A stretch of 64,000 nt of DNA. Source: Affinundibacterium macrobrachii. GTDB taxonomy: Bacteria > Pseudomonadota > Gammaproteobacteria > Burkholderiales > Burkholderiaceae_D. Numbering within the stretch: position 1 is the first letter of the stretch; every line of letters begins with the position of its first letter. The DNA is taken from positions 124,001 to 188,000 of the forward strand of contig NZ_BMYT01000005.1 of the NCBI RefSeq assembly GCF_014652415.1, given 5' to 3'. Shown here piece after piece: positions 1 through 9,009 of this stretch. The position numbers and the translations under genes are program-made. Under the pieces are notes generated by a model that saw nothing but the letters and a program-made list of their open reading frames with translations, searched no databases and had not been told where the DNA came from.

Positions 1-170
1 GTTGCAAACCGCAAATGATGATAGAAAAGATTAAATCTAATGAGAAACAATTGACTGAGTTTTTGAAGGCGAAAGGTTATGTGATTTTTGGTTTGGGAAT
101 TAATTTGTTAGCGATTCATGAGTCCGATCCAACTTCGAAAAATGTTCGAGTGAATGTAGCATCGAAATAA
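1..170 (+). CDS. C-terminal end of an unrecognised protein (partial)
   Basis: An open frame enters from the left edge and stops at TAA 168-170. It gives about 55 residues ending NVASK. Two adjacent ATG codons at 15 and 18 could start a 51-residue protein, but I see no ribosome binding site before them, so a truncated longer gene is more likely. The visible part has a charged amphipathic start (MMIEKIKSNEKQ) followed by a short hydrophobic stretch (VIFGLGINLLAIH). I do not recognise a family. The next gene is on the other strand and converges on it. Confidence 0.4.
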   Translation, partial: CKPQMMIEKIKSNEKQLTEFLKAKGYVIFGLGINLLAIHESDPTSKNVRVNVASK

Positions 171-252
171 GGAATAAATTGAATGAATTAATTCGCTGCT
201 ACAAGACTGAAAATAAGTCCGCTTGTCCAAATATCTAGCTTAGGTAAATCAA

Positions 253-678
253 TCAGAAATCCCGAGGTGGTGGATCAAGCGGAATGCCTAATTTGTCTGC
301 AATTTTTTGCAGACTTTTTTCTTGCCACTCCTGTTCGTCATGTGTGAACGCGCTCTTGTCGACGAGAATATTTGTGATGATGCTGGCGATGATCATGGGG
401 ATAATGCAAAAAATCCAGAAATGCGCAAAGACGATTGCCATCAGGCGACCTTCGATCGTCATGGGTGATAGATCTCCATAGCCAATCGTTAAAGAGGTGA
501 CACATGCCCACCATAGACCATCAACAAATGTTTTGCTTTCCAAATGCGAGAATAGAAACGCGGCTCCCAAAATACTGAGCACATACAGAATCAAGATAAC
601 TTGAATACGATTCGCGACGTATAACAATAATTTTCTCACTATCAAACTCCTCTTATCGCACGGCAAATCGTCGTGCAC
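253..678 (-). CDS. two-TM potassium channel family protein
   Basis: Small ion channel subunit of the Ion_trans_2 type. The 141-residue protein has a first membrane segment at about 24-46, a pore loop containing the K+ selectivity filter TIGYGD at residues 64-69, and a second membrane segment at about 79-103. The soluble tail of about 38 residues is too short for an RCK/TrkA_N domain, so gating by that route is not expected. The start codon is GTG at 678, with a purine-rich AGAGAG just upstream; no in-frame ATG lies before the first membrane segment. Such subunits assemble as tetramers in the inner membrane; selectivity for K+ is inferred from the intact GYGD filter. Confidence 0.85.
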   Translation of the reverse strand: MHDDLPCDKRSLIVRKLLLYVANRIQVILILYVLSILGAAFLFSHLESKTFVDGLWWACVTSLTIGYGDLSPMTIEGRLMAIVFAHFWIFCIIPMIIASIITNILVDKSAFTHDEQEWQEKSLQKIADKLGIPLDPPPRDF

Positions 679-750
679 TCTCTGTTAATAGAACTTAGTC
701 TGGCATGTTTGCACATGACTTAACTGTTGCAGCTGGCGTGCTTAATTGAA

Positions 751-1473
751 TTAATGCAGATACTTAATAAACGCATCGTAACCCAGACCCAATAGCCACG
801 CACACATAGAAAACGTTGAGAATCCTAAAATATAAGCGACCCCTGCCTTGACGTAGCTGAGCTTACTTTTTTGATCGAAGAATTGGCCGATGGCCCATGC
901 CAAGTAGACAAAAATAATTACGCCGAATAGGGTGTTTAGATTAAAGCCTGTCAATCCATAGATGAGAACTGGAACCGCGATGAACAGCATTCCTACACCC
1001 ATCACGAAGCAAAGTAGGATCAAAATCTCAAAGAAATTCACGTCATGTTTTCTGAAGAAAATTCTGAGCCAACAGGCGATAAAAAATCCCATGATAATGT
1101 TGGCGTAGCCATAGTGCGAATGAATCCAGTTCGAAATAGCCAGTTCGGTTGAACTGATATTTGTGCCGATATTGCTTGAGACTTTTTCTACATGAAACAG
1201 GTGCGCTATCAGTGTATAAATTAAAGAGGTAACGATAATGAAAATAATTGGCTTCACAAGCCGTGAGCGATTTTCAGTTACATATTCTTTTACCGACGCA
1301 CCCGGACGCAGTAGTAGCTCTCTCATCGTAAAGAGAAACCCTTTTTCGAAATGCAAAACGTGCTCAATCTCGTGCACAATAAAATGTCCGTCGATGCGCT
1401 TGAGTTTCACTGCCTGCCCACAATGAGAACAAAAATTTCCGTGAATCTTGTGCGTGCAATTTTTACAGTTCAT
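751..1473 (-). CDS. DUF3667-like zinc-ribbon membrane protein
   Basis: The 240-residue protein opens with a four-cysteine zinc ribbon (C3, C6, C15, C18), followed by a conserved soluble linker including FTMRELLLRPGASVKEYV. About five hydrophobic segments follow from residue 73 to the C-terminus. This arrangement is that of the DUF3667 family, whose function is not established. The N-terminal ribbon should be cytoplasmic. It is on the same strand as its neighbours, with a 70-base gap to the channel gene downstream. The family call is confident; I propose no role. Confidence 0.7.
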   Translation of the reverse strand: MNCKNCTHKIHGNFCSHCGQAVKLKRIDGHFIVHEIEHVLHFEKGFLFTMRELLLRPGASVKEYVTENRSRLVKPIIFIIVTSLIYTLIAHLFHVEKVSSNIGTNISSTELAISNWIHSHYGYANIIMGFFIACWLRIFFRKHDVNFFEILILLCFVMGVGMLFIAVPVLIYGLTGFNLNTLFGVIIFVYLAWAIGQFFDQKSKLSYVKAGVAYILGFSTFSMCAWLLGLGYDAFIKYLH

Positions 1474-1566
1474 AGATGAATAGGGTAAAAAAATGGTGAG
1501 GTAGCTTGGTGTATAGAAAAATCTGAAAACGCGACCGACGAGTGGAGCAATTCAAATCTTCAACGA

Positions 1567-2316
1567 TTAGCAGCCTAGGCGCTGGATGCTAGCGACTAAT
1601 TTTGCGTGTTCATTCTTTCCTGCTTTGGAGGATAAATACAACTCGGTACGTTCGCCGTTATAGAAGGTATTGCGTAAGACGAAATCGAGTTTGCCGTCTC
1701 TATCTAGGTCGCCGCTCCAGATCACATTAATTGATTCTGTCTCAATATCGCTTGGCTCTTCGTTTGGCTCGATGATTTCAGTGATGAATTGTTTGAGCTT
1801 GGCATTGCTCAAATAAATTTTGCATTTGAGCGGCTCGGTTTTTGATTTAGATTTGGCGCCTTGATGTTCGACTCGTAATTGTTCACTGCCCAATTGATAG
1901 ATCTCCGCGCTTTCTGCTTTTACCGCTTTTTGAACTACACCATCTTGCAGCCAGCTCGCTTTAATGAACAATAGCGGAGTCGTTTTCCCCTCGCTAACCA
2001 ATTTACCCGTGTAACTCGCTTTGTTTGACTTTTCGTCAGCGATTGCGTCATAGACTTTACTCACTTTCGGCATACTCTTTCTGAGCACGCTTTGCATGCC
2101 TTGTTCTTCTAAGGCAAACCAATTCCGAGCGATCCCATACGACAGCGGAATTTCGCCCCCGTGGTATTGAGCAACTTCCATAATCTCGACACCACTTATT
2201 TGCTTAGACAAAGCATCGGCCTGTCCATGCGTCGTATTGCTGATGCTGCTTATGCTAGCGATGATACTTAGTACTAGGATCTTGCGAGTAAATTGAATTT
2301 GCATCTTCGATACCAT
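1567..2316 (-). CDS. secreted hypothetical protein with FG-GAP/VCBS-like end
   Basis: A 249-residue protein with a signal peptide; a second start at 2304 (MQIQFTRK) gives a better-shaped N-terminus, and neither start has a clear Shine-Dalgarno sequence. Cleavage after TTHGQA would export it to the periplasm or beyond. Near the C-terminus the segment SGDLDRDGKLDFVLRN has the Asp/Asn/Gly pattern of calcium-binding FG-GAP or VCBS-type repeats, and the protein ends in a cysteine (RLGC). The middle has no family I recognise. Two other window proteins carry the same DxDxDGxxD signature (49390-50172 and 50366-51073), so it may be a lineage-specific class of exported proteins. Confidence 0.6.
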   Translation of the reverse strand: MVSKMQIQFTRKILVLSIIASISSISNTTHGQADALSKQISGVEIMEVAQYHGGEIPLSYGIARNWFALEEQGMQSVLRKSMPKVSKVYDAIADEKSNKASYTGKLVSEGKTTPLLFIKASWLQDGVVQKAVKAESAEIYQLGSEQLRVEHQGAKSKSKTEPLKCKIYLSNAKLKQFITEIIEPNEEPSDIETESINVIWSGDLDRDGKLDFVLRNTFYNGERTELYLSSKAGKNEHAKLVASIQRLGC

Positions 2317-2645
2317 GTGTGGTGTTTAATGCTAGGCGTAGAGAATTTACTCAATTGTAACCAAGTTGTCGGCATGTTCAAATTGATTTTGCGTGGAATT
2401 GTTGTCGGTCACAACGGTACTATCTGTGTCGGCTCTGGATTGGGAAATGCAGTTACAGTCAATTTCACACAGATTGCTCTGGACTGTAATCGAATTTGTG
2501 AGGCAGAAGTGCATTGTGCAGCATCTCTCACTGAAGAAAAATACTGCACAGTTGATGAATGTTTGTAGTTGATTGATGCGAGCCTACGATCATCATTTTT
2601 ATTCGATCAGACTAGGCTATTTGATCGTTAAGTTTATTATGTTTG
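2317..2645. other. intergenic region, no gene supported
   Basis: A plus-strand open frame (2293-2568) overlaps the start of the neighbouring gene, has no ribosome binding site and looks compositionally random. It should hold the promoter of the minus-strand gene ending at 1567. I see no convincing terminator. Confidence 0.4.
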
Positions 2646-3749
2646 TTAATTGCGTTTCATTTGCATCGTATCCAATACTTCGATGATTTTTTGTTGAAAC
2701 TCAGCAGATTCATCTTTGTGAATTTGATGGCCAGAGTTAGAGAACATAAATAAGCCTTTTTTCGGAGCTACAACATTTTCAAAATAATTGACCGTGATTG
2801 GTGTCGATGTTTGGATATCATTTTTCCCCACCATAAAATAAATAGGGCAGTTGACGGTCTTTAGCGTTTTTGGAAGGTCGATAGCCATCACCTCATTCCA
2901 GGCGGGTGACCATGTTTTTGACCACTGCATAAAACCGTTTTTGAACTCCGCACTTGTAGCGAAGGATTTTCCTTCTTTGAAGAACAGCCATTTTCTTAAA
3001 TAGAATAAGTCTTCATCGACTTTAAAGGGAATATTAACCTGAGCCAGTTCTTGACTAGCCGTTGCGTTTTCTTTTAAAGACTCTTTTAGGATCTCAAGTA
3101 ATTGCTTCTCGCTTTCTAATTGGCTCACGACCGGATTCGCTGCAAAGTAGGCATGTAATAGTTCGGGGTGATTTCTGACTATATAAAAACCGAGTACATT
3201 TCCCCAAGAGCTACCTAGAAGATAAACTTTTTCTTGATGTAATTCCTTTTGTAGAAAGCGTATTACTTCATAGGTATCTTTTCCCATCAAACTCGCAGAT
3301 GGCGTGATCGGTGATGGATTCAATTGTAAAGTTTTGCCCGCATCTCTTTGATCCCATTGCACGATGGTGAATCTATCCTTTAGGGCGTTGGTAAATGCCT
3401 TGGCGTTTGGCATCATGGAACTACCAGGGCCACCGGATAAAAAAAGTAATATAGGACGCTTGGCGTCATCGGTTTTGATTTCAATTGCTTGTTGAATGCC
3501 ACCGATGTTGGGTGTGTAAATTTGATCGATCTTTACTGGCGCTGCATCAGATTGATTATCTGTATGTTTTGATGCTTGATTGGAATTTAGTGATATTGCT
3601 GCGCCAGTAGAAGGCGATGAGGAAGAAAGATTTTTCAACTCAGTTGCATTCGCTACCGTCATCCCACATGAGATTGCGACCAATGCTGCAGTCAATGTTG
3701 CAATCTGTGCTGAACGAAAAATGTTTTGTGTTTTTGTCGCGAGTTTCAT
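2646..3749 (-). CDS. exported alpha/beta hydrolase, proline iminopeptidase-like
   Basis: Serine hydrolase of the alpha/beta fold. I place the start at 3749 because AGGAG sits about 8 bases upstream and the product then begins with a clean signal peptide (MKLATKTQNIFRS, cleavage near VANA); the open frame runs 49 codons further upstream without such support. Numbered from this start (367 aa), the oxyanion motif GGPGSS is at about 106-111, WDQRDAGKT at 132-140, and the nucleophile elbow GSSWG at 179-183. A late Asp (GKND) and His (SGHQIH) complete a triad. GGPG plus WDQR is typical of peptidase family S33. Periplasmic location and peptidase activity are inferred; substrate is unknown. Confidence 0.75.
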   Translation of the reverse strand: MKLATKTQNIFRSAQIATLTAALVAISCGMTVANATELKNLSSSSPSTGAAISLNSNQASKHTDNQSDAAPVKIDQIYTPNIGGIQQAIEIKTDDAKRPILLFLSGGPGSSMMPNAKAFTNALKDRFTIVQWDQRDAGKTLQLNPSPITPSASLMGKDTYEVIRFLQKELHQEKVYLLGSSWGNVLGFYIVRNHPELLHAYFAANPVVSQLESEKQLLEILKESLKENATASQELAQVNIPFKVDEDLFYLRKWLFFKEGKSFATSAEFKNGFMQWSKTWSPAWNEVMAIDLPKTLKTVNCPIYFMVGKNDIQTSTPITVNYFENVVAPKKGLFMFSNSGHQIHKDESAEFQQKIIEVLDTMQMKRN

Positions 3750-3963
3750 TTGATCTTCTCCTGTTTGTTGATGTTTGTACTGTATAGAACAGAGAGGTCG
3801 TAAATGAGGAAAAAGCGATGAACCGCGATATTCTGGGAATAGAATGAAAAACTTCAAATTATTTTCAGAATTATTTAAGATTAATTTCAAATTCATGAAT
3901 CCAAATTGATTGATTCAAGTATCTAAGTTGGTAGGTCATCACTCAACATAGAAAGGATTTAAA

Positions 3964-5439
3964 ATGAAATTGATCAAGAAATATTGTGGATTTGTGGTCG
4001 CGGGAGCAAGCGTTTGGCTTGCATCGTCTGCCATCGCAAGCGTCATCTCCTTCCCAAATACACCAGCAGCTCAGCTCGCCGCACAGCGTCTTAAAGCCTT
4101 CAATGCCGGAGATGCTGCGTTGTTGAAAGCATTTAAAGATGCGCATGATTCGAATCTGTCGGTGGAGAATGAACTGGGTTTGAAAAAAATGATAGGCGAG
4201 TTAGAAGTTCTGCGTATTACGCCGAATGGACCACATCGTGTATCGATTATCTTGCGTGAAAAAGATGGCGATCGGGTTGGTACGATGAACTTAGAGGTTC
4301 ATGAGAACAAGCCAGATCAGGTGAAGAGTTTTGGTCTCACACCAATGCCAGTGACACCAGAAGATTTAATGCCGCAGCGATTAGCTGCACAAGAGGCTTG
4401 GCAAAAGCTACAGCGTAAAGCAGACAAGTTGGCCGCCGAGGGAAGTTTTTCTGGTGTGTTTGCGGTGGCGCGGCATGGAAAAATCCTGCAACAACAAAGT
4501 TGGGGCTATGCAGATCAAGCTCGGCAACTAAAGAACACTAATCAAACACGTTTTCGGGTTGGTTCTATGTACAAGATGCTGACAGCCGTCGCCATTTTGC
4601 AATTAGTCGAACAGCGACGTATCGCTATAGACGCACCAATCGCACGCTATTTGCCCAGCTATTCAAATAAGTCGTTAGCCAATCAAGTAACGATACAACA
4701 TTTATTAACCCATACCGGTGGAACTGGCGATATCTTTACCGATGAGTATGCGAAGCAACGCACATCAATTCGTGAGCACGCAGATTATTTGCGTCTATTT
4801 GGTGAACGCAGTACCGCGTTCGCGCCAGGTAGCCAAGAAGCTTATTCCAATTATGGATATGTATTGCTAGGCGCGATTATTGAAGCGGTGACAGGTAAGC
4901 CATATGATCGTCATATACAACAAGCGATCTTACAGCCCGCAGGTATGACGGATACGGGTACAGAACCAGAAGAGAAGGTTAAACAAAAAATCGCGATCGC
5001 TTACACCAATGCAGAAACTGGTTTGATCGATGCACACGAGACTTTGCCATGGCGTGGTACTGCAGCGGGTGGTGGTTACTCGACCGCGCGTGATTTAGTT
5101 CGATTTGCTGATGCCTTACTGAAAGGTCGTTTATTGTCCGCAGCGTGGCTTGCTAAAGCAAGTCAGGCACAGGTGCCTAGTCAACTCTATGGTTATGGAT
5201 TTCAATTAGGTGGCTCGAAAGATGCCCGCTATTTCGGGCATGAAGGTGGTGCTGAAGGAATGAATGGTGCCTTGCGCATCTACCCAGCAACCGGTGATAT
5301 CGTTGTCGCTTTATCCAACTATGATCCACCAGCGGCAGATGGATTGGTGCAATATTACGCCAATCGCATGCCACTAAATGTGCAAGTTAAGCCAAGTCAG
5401 GCAGCGATGCCTCGCAATCAAAAAGGAAACTCACCATGA
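3964..5439 (+). CDS. exported serine hydrolase, class C beta-lactamase family
   Basis: The 491-residue protein has a signal peptide (cleavage near AIA-SV, about residue 25). An N-terminal region of about 120 residues resembles the extra domain seen ahead of some beta-lactamase-fold esterases. The penicillin-binding fold follows, with SMYK at 201-204 (SxxK nucleophile and lysine), YSN at 294-296 and HEG at 426-428, so all three catalytic motifs are intact. A good ribosome site (AAAGGA) precedes ATG 3964. It overlaps the next gene by four bases (ATGA) and so leads a four-gene operon with an ECF sigma factor. Esterase, D-aminopeptidase or peptidoglycan-related activity is possible; resistance is not implied. 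Confidence 0.85.
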   Translation: MKLIKKYCGFVVAGASVWLASSAIASVISFPNTPAAQLAAQRLKAFNAGDAALLKAFKDAHDSNLSVENELGLKKMIGELEVLRITPNGPHRVSIILREKDGDRVGTMNLEVHENKPDQVKSFGLTPMPVTPEDLMPQRLAAQEAWQKLQRKADKLAAEGSFSGVFAVARHGKILQQQSWGYADQARQLKNTNQTRFRVGSMYKMLTAVAILQLVEQRRIAIDAPIARYLPSYSNKSLANQVTIQHLLTHTGGTGDIFTDEYAKQRTSIREHADYLRLFGERSTAFAPGSQEAYSNYGYVLLGAIIEAVTGKPYDRHIQQAILQPAGMTDTGTEPEEKVKQKIAIAYTNAETGLIDAHETLPWRGTAAGGGYSTARDLVRFADALLKGRLLSAAWLAKASQAQVPSQLYGYGFQLGGSKDARYFGHEGGAEGMNGALRIYPATGDIVVALSNYDPPAADGLVQYYANRMPLNVQVKPSQAAMPRNQKGNSP

Positions 5440-5810
5440 GAATCGAATTTATTCTTCCCTTAATTTTGTGTTTAGCGCCGCTATTAGCGGTGTGCGCCGT
5501 ACTCGTGTATCGCCATAAGCAAACAAAGGCACGTTATCAAACCTTGATTTATTTAGCGGATAAAGGGATGGATTTGCCAGCACAACTAATGACCGAACCG
5601 CAAGTCGCATTTTGTGAACGTCGTCGTGGTATTACTTTAGTTAGCATCGGCTTGGGCATCATTTTAATGTTCTTGGTACTACCGATTGAATTTGATTCTG
5701 GTCATCAGATTGGTGAACTATGGGGTTTTGGTCTTTTACCTTTGATCTCAGGTTGTGGTTATTTATTGAGTTGGTGGCTCAATCGTCGTGATGCAGAGCT
5801 CGCAAGATAA
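5436..5810 (+). CDS. DUF6249-like small membrane protein
   Basis: A 124-residue protein with three hydrophobic segments (about 5-25, 68-85 and 95-115). The conserved-looking linker between the first two (YLADKGMDLPAQL) is typical of DUF6249-type proteins. Its ATG overlaps the stop of the serine hydrolase upstream (ATGA), and its 3' end overlaps the sigma factor start by about 20 bases, so translation of all four genes is probably coupled. Proteins of this type often neighbour ECF sigma factors, suggesting a role in the same envelope-sensing unit; this is inference. Function is unknown. Confidence 0.7.
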   Translation: MRIEFILPLILCLAPLLAVCAVLVYRHKQTKARYQTLIYLADKGMDLPAQLMTEPQVAFCERRRGITLVSIGLGIILMFLVLPIEFDSGHQIGELWGFGLLPLISGCGYLLSWWLNRRDAELAR

Positions 5811-6399
5811 GGCTGCAGAAGCACGGATTGATCAAGCCTTGGTTGTTCGGGCGCGCCTGAATAAGGATCATCGTGCTTTTGAAATGTTGGTGCGCCGCCA
5901 TCAAGGGATGGTGCGCGCCTTATTACGTCGTTTGACCAAAGGTGATCATGCGGCGGCTGATGATTTAGCCCAAGAGACCTTTCTAATCGCTTGGCGCAAG
6001 CTAGATCAGTTTCGTGGTGACGCGCGATTTTCGACTTGGCTCTATCGCATCGCGTACACACATTTCTTGAAATATGCTGATCAATTTCAGCGTACTCATG
6101 ATGAGTTAGCTGCGGTTGAAGAACAATCCGATTATGATGAAAACTTAGCTTCGAGTGCGCCAACAACTTCGCAGTACATAGATTTAAAAATTGATTTTGA
6201 ACGCGCGCTGCAAAGTTTGAATCCGAACGAGCAACTGGTCTTATTACATTGCGTTCAATTAGACTTAAGTCACGAAGAAGTTGCACAAATCTTAGGCATG
6301 TCTTTGGGCACCGTAAAATCGAATGCGACGCGTGGCAAAGCAAAATTGCAAACGTGGTTAGACGCTTGGAAAAACAAAATGAAAGGGACAAACACGTGA
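5791..6399 (+). CDS. ECF-type RNA polymerase sigma factor
   Basis: Extracytoplasmic-function sigma factor of about 202 residues. Region 2 (FEMLVRRHQGMVRALLRRL, AADDLAQETFLIAWRKLDQF, ARFSTWLYRIAYTHFLKY) binds core polymerase and the -10 element. Region 4 (LNPNEQLVLLHCVQLDLS, HEEVAQILGMSLGTVKSNATRGK) holds the helix-turn-helix for the -35 element. ATG 5791 is preferred to the in-frame GTG 5788 immediately before it. The start lies inside the upstream gene and the stop overlaps the next start (GTGA), which fits a co-translated operon with a membrane anti-sigma protein. The signal it responds to is not visible. Confidence 0.9.
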   Translation: MQSSQDKAAEARIDQALVVRARLNKDHRAFEMLVRRHQGMVRALLRRLTKGDHAAADDLAQETFLIAWRKLDQFRGDARFSTWLYRIAYTHFLKYADQFQRTHDELAAVEEQSDYDENLASSAPTTSQYIDLKIDFERALQSLNPNEQLVLLHCVQLDLSHEEVAQILGMSLGTVKSNATRGKAKLQTWLDAWKNKMKGTNT

Positions 6400-6713
6400 C
6401 TCATCCAGTCGAACCCAATATTGAAGCACTATTAAGTGACGCTTATGACGGGCCGGTAGCCGATGATGGCTTTAGTGTTCGTGTCATGCAAAAAATTCCA
6501 GCGCAAAGAAAAACACATCATTCTTATTCGTTGATCGCATTTGCTGCCGGACTCTTCGCATTGATGTGGCAAGTGCTATCAAGCTCCTTATTTGAGAAAG
6601 CTTGGCACGATCTTGCGCAAGCTCAGTTTTCTGTCACGGTAATGGTGCTATTCGCTGTTTTTTTCGGCGCTTCTTTGTTAGTCTCTGCATGGGCATTGAC
6701 TGAAGCAGAATAA
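6396..6713 (+). CDS. probable membrane anti-sigma factor
   Basis: A 105-residue protein whose start is GTG 6396, overlapping the sigma factor stop by four bases, with GAAAGGGA about eight bases upstream. A longer frame exists inside the sigma gene but lacks a start signal. The N-terminal part (about 45 residues) is hydrophilic and cytoplasmic in character; two hydrophobic segments follow (about 46-63 and 78-98). Position after an ECF sigma gene, size and topology point to an anti-sigma factor that holds the sigma factor at the membrane. There is no HxxxCxxC zinc motif, so it is not of the ZAS class. The role is inferred from context. Confidence 0.65.
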   Translation: MTHPVEPNIEALLSDAYDGPVADDGFSVRVMQKIPAQRKTHHSYSLIAFAAGLFALMWQVLSSSLFEKAWHDLAQAQFSVTVMVLFAVFFGASLLVSAWALTEAE

Positions 6714-7033
6714 CTATCTTGTGAATAAGAGTAATTGTTGACGAATCGGTGATTTGTTCGTCTGATGAAACTTCATTTGCGCAGCGGCATTGATAACAGT
6801 AGTGACGAATCCACATTCATAGATTCATCTTCATATGTTCACATTTAGAAAGCCAATTGGCAGCCTTTGTGTAAGCCTAGGCGATCTCTTAGTCCAGCGC
6901 AGTTGCGGTACTTTTCGGTATCATGTCGATTTCCATCTTGAAAACCCAAAGAAAACAATTGGGTGATCTAGCTCAAGCCTGCAACTTAAATATCAGAGTA
7001 ATTTTTTGATATTCACATCCACACCAAATCAGC
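6714..7033. other. intergenic region before the acetyltransferase gene
   Basis: About 320 bases with no supported gene. It should contain the promoter of the CatA-like gene starting at 7034. I did not find a clear terminator for the upstream sigma operon, nor a strong ribosome binding site immediately before 7034. Confidence 0.4.
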
Positions 7034-7672
7034 ATGAAAAAAATTGATATCAATACTTGGAATCGACGAGAACACTTTGCGTTTTTTAGAAAAGTCGATT
7101 TGCCTTTTTATAACGTGAACACGCCAGTCGATATCACTGGATTACCTGAATTTGTCAAAGCAAAATCCATTTCTTTAAACAGCACCTTAATTTATTTGAC
7201 GATTCAGTCAATGAATCAAATCGAGAATTTTCGCTACCGTATTCGTGATGACGCTGTGTTTCTTCACGATGCGGTACATCCATCGTTTACGCATCTTAAA
7301 AACGGGGAAGATTTATTCAGAATCATCACCATGGATTGCGGCAATGACTTACTGCAATTTGATCGCGATTTGAAACAAGCGGTCGAAGAATCGACTTGCT
7401 ATTTCAATTTCAGTAAAGCAGCAGGGCGCGATGACTTGGTATTTATGTCTTCTTTGCCGTGGATATCATTCACCGGTTTAGATCACACCTTAAGCCTAGA
7501 CCGAGACGACGCAATCCCACGCGTGTCATGGGGACGATATGTCAAGAATGGCGAGCAAACCATGTTGCCATTCAATGTGCGTGTCAATCATGTGTTTGTT
7601 GATGGCTTGCATGTCGGCTTGTTCTTTGAAGAGTTTGCACGACAACTCAAGCGGGTGTTGGAACAGAAGTGA
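7034..7672 (+). CDS. CatA-like (chloramphenicol acetyltransferase family) O-acetyltransferase
   Basis: A 212-residue protein of the trimeric CAT type A fold, which transfers acetyl from acetyl-CoA to a hydroxyl. The start (IDINTWNRREHFAFF) matches the conserved CAT N-terminus. The catalytic HxxxDG motif is present as HVFVDG at residues 186-191. In classical CAT this reads HHxxxDG; here the first His is Asn185. The mid-region usual in resistance enzymes (FHDDF-type) is replaced by FTHLKNGEDLFRI. The fold and catalysis are therefore likely, but chloramphenicol as substrate is doubtful; many environmental CAT-like proteins have unknown acceptors. It appears monocistronic. Confidence 0.8.
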   Translation: MKKIDINTWNRREHFAFFRKVDLPFYNVNTPVDITGLPEFVKAKSISLNSTLIYLTIQSMNQIENFRYRIRDDAVFLHDAVHPSFTHLKNGEDLFRIITMDCGNDLLQFDRDLKQAVEESTCYFNFSKAAGRDDLVFMSSLPWISFTGLDHTLSLDRDDAIPRVSWGRYVKNGEQTMLPFNVRVNHVFVDGLHVGLFFEEFARQLKRVLEQK

Positions 7673-7850
7673 ATTTTTGATGAAGTAAGCAGCACTGTTG
7701 AGCGCTTTTCACAAACAAGTACTCAAAAACAAGTGCTCAACTTAGGGATGAGGAATGCGTCAGTTTTTTTAGCAATTGCTTAGGTATAAGTAAGGACTTT
7801 GATATCTGATTTGTTAAAATATGCACTCTTTATTAATTCTTTATTTGATT

Positions 7851-8885
7851 ATGAAAAAGAAAATGATAACTGCTGTGCGTACTGGTTTTTTGCTGGTGAC
7901 GCTAGCCGCACTTACTTCGGTGAGTTCTCATAGCTTTGCGCAGAGCAGTGATATTTCTAAAGGCCAAGATCATCCCTTGATACAGCGCTTTCAAGCTTCT
8001 CGTATGACTGGCTATTTACAGACAGAATGGACTGAGGCGGCAATTCCTCAAGCTAAGGTCGCCAAATTAGATGGCGCTAAAACAGCGGAGTGGAAACTGA
8101 TTGAAGGCAAAGAAACACGTCTGCATTATCTTTCGCCAGTGGGTAAGACCACTTTAGAAGTGCATCGTAATTATCGCGATGCTTTGTTAAAAGCAGGTAT
8201 GCAAATCAACGTCACTTGTGATCAAAAATGTGATGACCTGTATCGTGCTTGGCGCGATCAAGCAAAGCCATTTGAACGTCAGTTGAAATGGGATAACGGG
8301 CATCACAACGGATATAGTCATTATGATGCGATCGATAATCAAGAAGGGCGGCTGATTGTTGGTAGTTTTCCTGCCAATGGTAGAACGTCGAAGACCCACG
8401 TTGTTGTGTATAACTCGATAGCATTTGGTGGTGGAAAAAAAGTCGATCCTATGGTGTCTACTTTTATCCAAATTATCGAAGAAAAAGCCCAGCCAACGGG
8501 GCAAGTCAGTGTGAATGCGGAAGCTTTAAAACAAAACTTAGACAATACCGGCCATGTATCTTTATACGGATTGATGTTTGATACCGGTAAAACTGAATTG
8601 AAGGCAGAGAGTCAAACTCAGCTAAGCGAGCTAGCCAACGCGCTCAAAGCGCAGAACAATCTGAATATCATTGTCGTCGGACACACCGATAATATCGGCA
8701 GCATAGACAGCAATCTGAGTTTAAGCCAAGCGCGCGCTCAAGCCATTGTGCAAGCCCTGATACAAGCGGGTGTCGAGAAGCGCCGTCTCATCGCTAAAGG
8801 TATTGCCAACTTCGCCCCCATTGCGACCAATAAGACCGAAGAAGGTCGTGCAATGAATCGACGCGTTGAAATTGTGGTGCAATAA
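7851..8885 (+). CDS. OmpA-family outer-membrane/peptidoglycan-binding protein
   Basis: I place the start at ATG 7851 (MKKKMITAVRTGFLL), which gives a normal signal peptide ending near SFAQ; an in-frame ATG at 7821 adds ten hydrophobic residues and neither has a strong ribosome site. The N-terminal half (HPLIQRFQASRMTGYLQTEW onward, with a Cys pair in CDQKCDD) resembles DUF4892-type domains. The last 110 residues are an OmpA-like peptidoglycan-binding domain: LYGLMFDTGKTELKAES, VVGHTDNIGS, LSLSQARAQAIVQAL and NRRVEIVV are all present. The protein probably tethers the outer membrane to peptidoglycan from the periplasmic side. It is monocistronic. Confidence 0.85.
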   Translation: MKKKMITAVRTGFLLVTLAALTSVSSHSFAQSSDISKGQDHPLIQRFQASRMTGYLQTEWTEAAIPQAKVAKLDGAKTAEWKLIEGKETRLHYLSPVGKTTLEVHRNYRDALLKAGMQINVTCDQKCDDLYRAWRDQAKPFERQLKWDNGHHNGYSHYDAIDNQEGRLIVGSFPANGRTSKTHVVVYNSIAFGGGKKVDPMVSTFIQIIEEKAQPTGQVSVNAEALKQNLDNTGHVSLYGLMFDTGKTELKAESQTQLSELANALKAQNNLNIIVVGHTDNIGSIDSNLSLSQARAQAIVQALIQAGVEKRRLIAKGIANFAPIATNKTEEGRAMNRRVEIVVQ

Positions 8886-9009
8886 TTTGATACGATGAAT
8901 TGATGTGATGAATTGATTTAGGTAAATTCATCCTCAGTGCGCTTAAGGGCGCAAATCATCGTGAATGTCGACAACTATGTCTATTTTGAGTTGATTTGCG
9001 CCTATTTAA

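Noticed and set aside
2293-2568. Plus-strand frame of 91 codons
   Set aside because: It overlaps the start of the exported-protein gene, has no ribosome binding site and no recognisable composition or domain.
7034-7672. Chloramphenicol resistance gene call
   Set aside because: The fold matches, but the changed His pair and middle region do not support a resistance claim.
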